Assembly: GCA_002331465.1 (NCBI GenBank)
Contig: DCYM01000211.1
Span: 495 to 12,198, forward strand
Origin: Candidatus Neomicrothrix sp. UBA2110
GTDB lineage: Bacteria; Actinomycetota; Acidimicrobiia; Acidimicrobiales; Poriferisodalaceae
Length of the DNA stretch: 11,704 nt
Reading direction: 5' to 3'
Below, piece by piece: positions 5,752 to 11,704 of the stretch. Each line of letters starts with the position of its first letter. The stretch's first letter is position 1. A program made the position numbers and the translations under genes. Under the pieces are notes generated by a model. That model had not been told where the DNA came from and searched no databases. It saw only the letters and a program-made list of their open reading frames with translations.

Positions 5752-7803
5752 CTAGACATCCAGCGCATGGCCGTAATCTCGGCTGTGCTTGATAATGAAG
5801 TCTTTCCGGGGCTCGACTGGTGCCCCCATCATGACAGCAAAGGCTTTTTCGGCAGCCTCAGCGTCCTCAAGGGTGATCCGTCGCAATAGCCGAGTGTCCG
5901 GGTTCAGAGTTGTCTCCAACAGTTCGTCATCATCCATTTCGCCGAGGCCCTTAAATCTGGTGATCCGGTAGCGACGGCCTTTTCGATCTAAGTCCGCGAT
6001 TCGGGCCTGAAGTTGATGTTCGGAATACAGAAACTCTTTTTCTGACCCCACCACGAGGGCGTGCGTTGGAGGCTGCGCAGCGTAGATGTGTCCTTGCTCG
6101 AGCAGAGGTTTCATGTAGTGGTAAATCAATGTCAAAACAAGACAGCGAATATGGCTCCCATCAACGTCCGCGTCTGCGAGAAGGATCACGCGGTCGTACC
6201 TTCGAGATTCGAGGTCGAACTCAGGTCCCGAACCTGAACCGACAGCCGTAAACAGAGCTGTTGCTTCGGCGTTATCGAGGACAGATTTTTTTGTACTCTT
6301 ACCCGCGTTGACGACTTTTCCTCTCAAAGGCAGAACTGCCTGCCAAGCACTGTCTCGTGCTCGTTTCGCAGGACCTGCAGCGGAGTCGCCCTCAACGATG
6401 AGCAGTTCGCCTTCTGGGTGGAGTCGACAATCGGCCAGTTTGTCCGGTAGCCCGTTGTTTCCGAGTTGGGCGGCCTTACGGCGGTTGTCAAGCGCCTGCT
6501 TCGTGCTGATTCGGTTCACTATGGCATCAGCAACTTTGTCCAAAATCGCCTTTACGTGAACCTTCTTCGAACCCTTTGCCGTTCCCTCAAACCACTCTTT
6601 AAACCCATCCCGTACAACTGCTCCAACAATTTTTTGAACTTCAGGGGTACCTAATTCACGTTTAGTTTGTCCCCGAAACTGCGGTTCCAAAAATACGGTT
6701 CGGACCACCGCGATGAGACCCTCCTGTGCGTCTTCTTTTTGAACTTTTGCTTCGCCTTTTAGCTTGCGGAGCTTTCTCGGATCGGCCGTTGATACTGCCT
6801 GGTTTAGGGCGGTGGTGAGGGCGCGCTCGAAGCCACTTAAGTGAGTCCCTCCATCCGGTGTTGGGATGGTGTTCACGAAACTGACTAAGGACGTTTCATA
6901 TCCTTGTACCCACCGTAAAGCGATGTCGACCTGACATTCGCGGGTCACTTCCGTGAGTTTCCCATCGATGGGAACTTTTTCGGTGAACACCCCAGAGCCA
7001 GATATAGCTACTAACCCGGTAACAGGTTGTGCTTCACCTGACAAGAAATCAACGTAATCGGCAAGACCCCCTTGGGATACGAGCTCTTCGGCCGGTCTCC
7101 TCGAACCCTTACGTTTATCTGATAGCCGAATTTTGAGTCCAGGGACCAAGAAACAAACCTGTCCAAGTCGATCCTTCACTTCCGCATAATCGATCATCGC
7201 TTCGGGGTCGAAGATCTCAGTATCCGGCCAAAAACGGACACGCGTTCCTGTTCGGCTGGCGGGGATTTTGGCAATTTTCTTCAACGTATGACCTGGGGAA
7301 AAACGTCCGTTCTTCGCTGTGTGGCCCGCGATTTGGTCTTGAAATTCGAGCCGGTGCGTGGCTCCACCGCGGTCAACTTCAACCTCGATTCGCTTAGCGA
7401 GGGCGTTGACAACCGACGCCCCTACCCCGTGTAGGCCGCCAGATGCCCCGTAGGCGCCTTTACCGAACTTTCCGCCGGCATGCAGTTCCGTGAACACGAC
7501 TTCGAGAGCGGTGGCGTCGCCTTCTTTCTTCTCGATCGGAATCCCGCGACCGTTGTCTGTTACTTCATACGAGCCGTCCGAATGCAAGAAAACTTCGAGT
7601 AGTCGTGCATGGCCGCCTGCTGCCTCATCGACCCCATTGTCGATGATCTCCCACAAAAGGTGCGTTAAACCTCCGGAGCCAGTTCCGCCGATATACATAC
7701 CAGGCCGTTTTCGGACAGCTTCTAATCCTTCGAGCACCTCGATATCGTCGGCGTCGTAGCTGCCGGGTTGCTTCCTCTTTTCGGCTTCAGTGCTGGCATT
7801 CAC
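5752..7803 (-). CDS. parE: DNA topoisomerase IV subunit B (ATPase subunit)
   Basis: A complete 683-residue type IIA topoisomerase B subunit. It supplies the ATPase and TOPRIM parts of the enzyme that decatenates daughter chromosomes. The GHKL ATPase domain has E52 (catalytic base) and N56 in [19 protein letters not shown] (83-89) and the GGLHGVG lid (122-128). The transducer domain carries QTK with K381. The TOPRIM domain has EGDSA (471-475), PLRGK (492-496) and DADVD (544-548) for Mg binding, and the C-terminal tail has [11 protein letters not shown] (618-628). No insertion of the kind found in proteobacterial GyrB is seen, and the length suits ParE as well as a short GyrB. The assignment to ParE rests mainly on the partner subunit lacking a GyrA box. 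The GTG start at 7803 overlaps the parC stop (GTGA), which indicates translational coupling; GGGGAG lies about 11 bases upstream. An ATG at 7799 is out of frame. Confidence 0.92.
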   Translation of the reverse strand: MNASTEAEKRKQPGSYDADDIEVLEGLEAVRKRPGMYIGGTGSGGLTHLLWEIIDNGVDEAAGGHARLLEVFLHSDGSYEVTDNGRGIPIEKKEGDATALEVVFTELHAGGKFGKGAYGASGGLHGVGASVVNALAKRIEVEVDRGGATHRLEFQDQIAGHTAKNGRFSPGHTLKKIAKIPASRTGTRVRFWPDTEIFDPEAMIDYAEVKDRLGQVCFLVPGLKIRLSDKRKGSRRPAEELVSQGGLADYVDFLSGEAQPVTGLVAISGSGVFTEKVPIDGKLTEVTRECQVDIALRWVQGYETSLVSFVNTIPTPDGGTHLSGFERALTTALNQAVSTADPRKLRKLKGEAKVQKEDAQEGLIAVVRTVFLEPQFRGQTKRELGTPEVQKIVGAVVRDGFKEWFEGTAKGSKKVHVKAILDKVADAIVNRISTKQALDNRRKAAQLGNNGLPDKLADCRLHPEGELLIVEGDSAAGPAKRARDSAWQAVLPLRGKVVNAGKSTKKSVLDNAEATALFTAVGSGSGPEFDLESRRYDRVILLADADVDGSHIRCLVLTLIYHYMKPLLEQGHIYAAQPPTHALVVGSEKEFLYSEHQLQARIADLDRKGRRYRITRFKGLGEMDDDELLETTLNPDTRLLRRITLEDAEAAEKAFAVMMGAPVEPRKDFIIKHSRDYGHALDV

Positions 7804-10232
7804 TGGAACCGGTACTCCCCTACTACCAAGACCCGTGAATCAAGGTCCGTTGTCGTTCCGTCACGGCGACTTGTTTCTGTGGCCAGTAGAAATGGGCTTG
7901 GATCTACTTTTCTTAAATCACCATCCTCAAGCACGACAGCGGCCATCTGCTGATTGCGACCTACCCACGCGAAAGAGGCCGTCGTTTCAAAATTTTTCCA
8001 TTTGACCGTTCGGACTCCTCCGGTCGCTCGTCCTTTGGTCGGCACCTCTGCGACATCAGTCACTTTCACTGCGCCGTCGTCACTCACCAGCAAAACGACC
8101 GCCCCAAATTCCACACGCCCGGCCGCTACCAGCGCTGCACCAGCCTTCAGCTTCATTCCGGACACCCCAGCGGCTCCCGGGCCTTGAATAGAAATGCCGG
8201 CCGCTGGTGTGCGAAGCGCCTGACCGTCGGAAGCCACCATCACAATTTCACTGTCATTACTAACGATGAATCCTGCGACAACTCGGTCGTCGCCTTTCAA
8301 GTTAATCACTGCGCTTCCTGATCGAAGCCGCCCAACGGATTCGAGTTCAAGACGTTTAGCGATGCCTTTTCGCGTCGCTATAAGCACGCTTCCTTGACCT
8401 TCGCCAAAGAGTCCGACCACGCGTTCTCCTCGACTCAACGAGAACATCTCTGTGACTGATGCCCCCCTACTACCGCGAATTATTTCGGGCACTTCTCGAG
8501 AACGGACTGTGAGTAAGCGTCCTTGGTCAGTGATAGCGGAAATTGAGCTATAGAGGCTAGTTTCCAGGCTTTGGGCGATGACATCATGGCGCCCCGGCTT
8601 GGCGTTGAACTCTTCGTCGGGCGATCTACGTCCAAGCAGGCCGGAAGTCGACAGAGTAATGAGCGTGGATTGGTCGCCGAGAGGTTCTTCAGGGGCTACC
8701 TCCAACAGCGAAGGGTCATCGTTGATGACCACTACGTCGGTGGCAGATAGGACTGTGGTGCGGCGAAGCGTGCCAAATTCCTCGACTAACTCTCGTAGTT
8801 CGCGGCCGACTAGTTTTCGTCGCCGGGCATCGGATGCGAGAATTTTGAGTAGATGACTGATGTCAGCCTGAACGTTGCCCAGTTCCTCTCGAAGCTTTCC
8901 AACTTCCAAAGCCGTCAGACGACGTAATTGCATATCCAAGATGTGGGTCGCCTGCACCTCAGTGAGTTGCAACAAGTTCATCAGCTCGTTACGTGCTGTC
9001 GACGCAGTATCTGATCCTTTGATAATTGAAATTACTTGGTCAATGTTGTCGAGGGCTAACAGAAGGCCAAGCAGGACATGTTCTCGTTCCTCAGCGCGAG
9101 CGAGACGATATTCAGTGCGTCGAACGATGACGTCTAAACGATGATCAACATAATGTTGGCAAAGTGCGTAAAGACCCAGAGTTGTTGGCACGCCATCGAC
9201 CAACGCCACATTATTTATTCCAAAACTTTCCTCAAGGGGAGTCAGCCGATAAAGCTTTTCCAATAACCCGTGAGGTCCAACTCCTGTTTTGCATTCGATA
9301 ACGAGGCGCAGCCCATGATTACGGTCAGAAAGGTCGATCACGGCGGATATTCCGTCGAGTTTCCCGGCCGATATGAGCTCACGAATTTTGGCCTGAACAC
9401 GTTCCGGGCCCACAGCGTAGGGCAATTCTGTTACAACGATTCCCTGCCTGCGGGCCGTAATATTTTCAATCTCGGCTCTCGCCCGGACGCGGATCGTTCC
9501 TCGGCCAGTTGCATATGCTTCTCGGAGCGATCCATCGTCGACGACAATCCCACCGGTCGGGAAGTCCGGCCCTTCGACAAATTCCATAAGGTCATCCACC
9601 GATGGTTTCGGACGACGGTTCGTAAGTACGTGGTCGATTGCAGATGCGATTTCAGCGAGGTTGTGTGGCGGCATGTTGGTTGCCATTCCGACGGCGATTC
9701 CCGATGCTCCATTTACGAGCAGGTTCGGGATGGCCGCGGGCAAACACGTTGGTTCTTCACGTTCGCCATCAAAGTTCGGCAAGAAATCGACGGTTTCTTC
9801 GTTCAGGTCAATGACCATGGCCATTGCTGCGGACGTCAACCGCGCTTCGGTGTACCGATATGCCGCGGGCGGGTCGTCCAGGCTGCCAAAGTTGCCTTTG
9901 GGGTCAACAAGAGGCACCGACATGGAGAAGCTCTGACCCATTCGGACCATCGCCTCATAAATCGCACTATCACCATGAGGGTGGTATTTCCCCATCACCT
10001 CGCCAACCACTCCAGCAGATTTCCTAAACGGGGTGCCCGGTCTAAGACCTAAATCAGCCATCACATAAAGGATTCTTCGCTGAACAGGTTTCAGTCCGTC
10101 TCGGACATCAGGAATAGCCCGGCTCGTTGTGACCGAGAGCGCGTAGGGCATAAATGAATCGCGCATTTCGTCGGCAACAGCTACGTCGACGATTTCGCGA
10201 GCAATTTGTTCTGGTGCCTTAGCTCGTACCAT
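7800..10232 (-). CDS. parC: DNA topoisomerase IV subunit A (DNA cleavage subunit)
   Basis: A complete 810-residue type IIA topoisomerase A subunit that cuts and rejoins DNA through a phosphotyrosine link. The N-terminal winged-helix/tower part holds [13 protein letters not shown] (44-56), the quinolone-determining stretch [15 protein letters not shown] (81-95), and [10 protein letters not shown] with catalytic Y127 after R126. [13 protein letters not shown] (174-186) contains the DNA-bending Ile. A coiled-coil/dimerisation region follows (about 375-490), then a beta-pinwheel of repeated blades from about 520. The GyrA box QRRGGKG, expected after the first blade strand, is replaced by NAKPGRHD (543-550), which favours ParC over gyrase. 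The quinolone positions S89 and E93 keep the sensitive ParC-like state (Ser, Glu). ATG at 10232 is preceded by AGGAAGG. It is first in the parC-parE operon and divergent from the unknown gene at 10447. Confidence 0.92.
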   Translation of the reverse strand: MVRAKAPEQIAREIVDVAVADEMRDSFMPYALSVTTSRAIPDVRDGLKPVQRRILYVMADLGLRPGTPFRKSAGVVGEVMGKYHPHGDSAIYEAMVRMGQSFSMSVPLVDPKGNFGSLDDPPAAYRYTEARLTSAAMAMVIDLNEETVDFLPNFDGEREEPTCLPAAIPNLLVNGASGIAVGMATNMPPHNLAEIASAIDHVLTNRRPKPSVDDLMEFVEGPDFPTGGIVVDDGSLREAYATGRGTIRVRARAEIENITARRQGIVVTELPYAVGPERVQAKIRELISAGKLDGISAVIDLSDRNHGLRLVIECKTGVGPHGLLEKLYRLTPLEESFGINNVALVDGVPTTLGLYALCQHYVDHRLDVIVRRTEYRLARAEEREHVLLGLLLALDNIDQVISIIKGSDTASTARNELMNLLQLTEVQATHILDMQLRRLTALEVGKLREELGNVQADISHLLKILASDARRRKLVGRELRELVEEFGTLRRTTVLSATDVVVINDDPSLLEVAPEEPLGDQSTLITLSTSGLLGRRSPDEEFNAKPGRHDVIAQSLETSLYSSISAITDQGRLLTVRSREVPEIIRGSRGASVTEMFSLSRGERVVGLFGEGQGSVLIATRKGIAKRLELESVGRLRSGSAVINLKGDDRVVAGFIVSNDSEIVMVASDGQALRTPAAGISIQGPGAAGVSGMKLKAGAALVAAGRVEFGAVVLLVSDDGAVKVTDVAEVPTKGRATGGVRTVKWKNFETTASFAWVGRNQQMAAVVLEDGDLRKVDPSPFLLATETSRRDGTTTDLDSRVLVVGEYRFQ

Positions 10233-10234
10233 GG

Positions 10235-10241
10235 CCTTCCT
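10235..10241 (-). promoter_or_regulatory. Shine-Dalgarno of parC
   Basis: AGGAAGG on the minus strand just before ATG 10232, with the AGGA core 5 bases from the start codon. It fixes the beginning of the parC-parE operon. Confidence 0.55.
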
Positions 10242-10324
10242 GGTTCTAGTTATCCGCCTTAGCCGAGGGTAGGACGCTCGGAAGCATCAGGGTGGTCATT
10301 CAGACCCAAAAAGAGCATTGTCCT

Positions 10325-10376
10325 CGAAATGTGAATCTTTTGATTTCGTTCGGTAACGTTGGCACCGTAATTACGG
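10325..10376. promoter_or_regulatory. Divergent control region between parC and the unknown gene, with two inverted repeats
   Basis: The 214-base gap between the two divergent starts must hold both promoters. Within it, CGAAAT (10325-10330) and ATTTCG (10343-10348) form perfect 6-bp arms around 12 bases. CCGTAATTACGG (10365-10376) is a perfect 12-bp palindrome lying 70 bases before the unknown gene. Either could bind a dimeric regulator of one or both genes. No consensus -35/-10 pair stands out on either strand. Confidence 0.35.
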
Positions 10377-10437
10377 ACCACAGCGAGGGCCAGTACTCCC
10401 CCGCCGCTTCCCATGCCCCCCACTAGCCGGAGAACCC

Positions 10438-10441
10438 GGAG
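10438..10441 (+). promoter_or_regulatory. Shine-Dalgarno of the unknown basic-linker gene
   Basis: GGAG, 5 bases before ATG 10447. It supports this start for a gene that is otherwise unrecognised. Confidence 0.5.
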
Positions 10442-10446
10442 CAACG

Positions 10447-11704
10447 ATGAGCCGACGTATCGAGGTCGAGCTGACCAGTCAGCGAGATGACGGAACCTGG
10501 ACCTGGCGAGCAGCCGGCGCCAAGCAGCCCAAAGGAACCTTAGAAGGCACTGTGCTGTACGACGGTGCGTCAGTCGGAGATATTTGTCGAGCCGATGCTG
10601 ACTTCGAGATTGATGGCATCTTCGTCACTGCCGTATCGCCACCGAAAGGTCGCAGCGGACGCCCGGACGACGAACGAATCGAGGTTCTCGGATCGGGTCG
10701 CGAATTCGACGCTGTCACGACTCAACTTGCCAGAAAGGGTCGCTCAGATAAGCGAAAGGGCGGCCGGCGTCAACAGAATGAAAAAGCTGGCAAAGACGAC
10801 TCCAAACGTAAACCGAAGAGGCAAGACGGTCGCCGTAAACCTGAGTCTCGCCAGACACGCAAAGAACGTCCTGAGGCCCCGGCAAAGCCCAAACCCAAAA
10901 AGCTCAAACCTGGTCGCGCTCATCGAAAAGTTCTGATCGACTCTCTTCCAGAGGAACAACGCGTCATAGCAGAACAAGTGTCGCGAGGTGGCATCGCTGC
11001 GGTGCGAAGAGAAATCGAGACTCAAAATGCCCGCGCTGTCAAGGAGGGAGTCGCAGAAGTTCGTGCCGATGCGTTGGTGGCCTTGGCTGAATCGCTGCTT
11101 CCTCAACTCAAAATCGCCGAGTGGCGAGATCGAGCTGATGCCGCGTTGTCTTCAATCGAGGAAGTCGACATCCGTGACTTGAGAACCGTCTTAGTCGCGG
11201 CTGAAGATGCTGCCCGCGACGAAGAAACTCGATTGCTCGCTGATCAGATCCGAGCCGGACTGAATGAGCGCCTGGAAAAAGCACAAGTCGAATGGCATGA
11301 AGAGATTCGGACCGCTCTAAAAGAGGATCGCGTGGTGCGAGCGTTGCGCCTCAGCTCTCGGCCCGCTAAGGCTGGTAGCCCGCTACCTCCCGACATCGCT
11401 GAAAGCCTCACCAATCAAGCAAATCAGGCCCTCGGTGGGGAGGTGAGCCAGCAACGCCTCGGAATTGTGCTCGAAGCCATCGCGTTTTCACCAATTCGGC
11501 CCTACGTAGCTATGGCACAGGTTCCATCTGAACCAACTAAGGAATTGCTGGATATCATCCGTAAAATCGCGGATCGCATTCCAGAAATCGCCGCCCGGTT
11601 GGGCATCGAGCGACCGGAGAAGGGGAAGGGCCGCAAAAAACGTCGTCCGAAGAGACCCCCGCGGCCAGACAATGTAGCTAAACCGTCTCCCAACCAAGAG
11701 ACCG
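10447..11704 (+). CDS. Unrecognised protein with basic low-complexity linker, 3' end outside window
   Basis: An open frame of at least 419 codons with no stop before the window edge. I do not recognise the family. Residues 1-82 are beta-rich (RIEVELTSQ, TWTWRAAG, GTLEGTVLYDG, VGDICRADADFEIDGIFVTAV, IEVLG), with a strand order that recalls an OB-like small barrel. Residues 97-161 are a Lys/Arg/Pro/Gln-rich, surely disordered linker. Residues 162-300 look helical and highly charged (EEQRVIAEQVSRGGIAAVRREIE, DALVALAESLLPQL, coiled-coil-like 245-298). A second, Pro-containing segment (311-390) follows, ending in another basic stretch (392-407). No signal peptide or membrane segment is seen. The two basic regions suggest nucleic-acid or ribosome binding; this is inference only. 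The start ATG has GGAG 5 bases upstream, and the gene is divergent from parC. Reading-frame integrity over 1.2 kb with even codon use supports a real gene. Confidence 0.8.
   Translation, partial: MSRRIEVELTSQRDDGTWTWRAAGAKQPKGTLEGTVLYDGASVGDICRADADFEIDGIFVTAVSPPKGRSGRPDDERIEVLGSGREFDAVTTQLARKGRSDKRKGGRRQQNEKAGKDDSKRKPKRQDGRRKPESRQTRKERPEAPAKPKPKKLKPGRAHRKVLIDSLPEEQRVIAEQVSRGGIAAVRREIETQNARAVKEGVAEVRADALVALAESLLPQLKIAEWRDRADAALSSIEEVDIRDLRTVLVAAEDAARDEETRLLADQIRAGLNERLEKAQVEWHEEIRTALKEDRVVRALRLSSRPAKAGSPLPPDIAESLTNQANQALGGEVSQQRLGIVLEAIAFSPIRPYVAMAQVPSEPTKELLDIIRKIADRIPEIAARLGIERPEKGKGRKKRRPKRPPRPDNVAKPSPNQET

Noticed and set aside
9270..10052. A 260-codon plus-strand open frame
   Set aside because: It is antisense to the most conserved part of parC, has a Cys/Arg/His-rich composition with no domain resemblance, and has no SD. 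It is a shadow of the coding strand.
10259..10444. A 61-codon minus-strand frame in the parC upstream spacer
   Set aside because: It has no SD or recognisable motif, and it fills the region that must hold two divergent promoters.
10565..11106. Frames of 123 and 120 codons inside the right-edge gene
   Set aside because: They overlap the continuous 419-codon frame, which has an SD and even codon use; one is hydrophobic only because it is antisense to Lys/Glu codons.

Overview
The window looks like chromosomal DNA from an actinobacterium, most plausibly an uncultured, moderate-GC member of Acidimicrobiia. This placement is an inference. It rests on a mycothiol-type DinB/TIGR03086 protein, a DUF805 membrane protein, frequent GTG starts, SD sequences of the AGGGGG type and an actinobacterial style of topoisomerase genes. 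No rRNA or other firm phylogenetic marker is present. I see no CRISPR array, no IS element and no phage structural gene.

Layout. Bases 11-1747 (minus) encode a 578-residue amidohydrolase of the N-acyl-D-amino-acid deacylase type. Divergent from it, 1837-2136 (plus) encodes an alkyltransferase-like DNA-binding protein with the MGMT catalytic Cys replaced by Trp. Convergent with that gene, only 5 bases away, is the C-terminal two thirds of a Cys/Met-metabolism PLP enzyme (2142-2900, minus). It lacks its N-terminal third and appears broken. Its missing part is replaced by an apparently intact short-chain dehydrogenase (2955-3824, minus) with more GC-rich sequence, so the segment looks like a recombination scar. 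After a 277-base spacer carrying a strong GC-rich hairpin, two plus-strand genes follow: a TIGR03086/maleylpyruvate-isomerase-fold protein (4102-4773) and a DUF805 membrane protein (4889-5320).

Bases 5321-5751 hold no convincing protein gene. They carry a degenerate tRNA-like 3' half on the minus strand, a short peptide-like reading frame running into it, two perfect palindromes and an 8-bp direct repeat. The rest of the minus strand is a topoisomerase IV operon, parC (7800-10232) then parE (5752-7803), whose stop and start overlap as GTGA. Divergent from parC, and running off the right edge, is a long unrecognised gene from 10447. It encodes a short beta-rich N-terminal domain, a very basic low-complexity linker, a helical domain and a second basic tail.

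How the parts fit. The topoisomerase IV pair supplies chromosome decatenation, and the unknown gene shares its divergent control region. The left half is an assortment of single-gene metabolic and DNA-repair functions with signs of past insertion or deletion. The best candidates for something undescribed are the basic-linker protein at the right edge and the symmetric, tRNA-fragment-bearing spacer downstream of parE.
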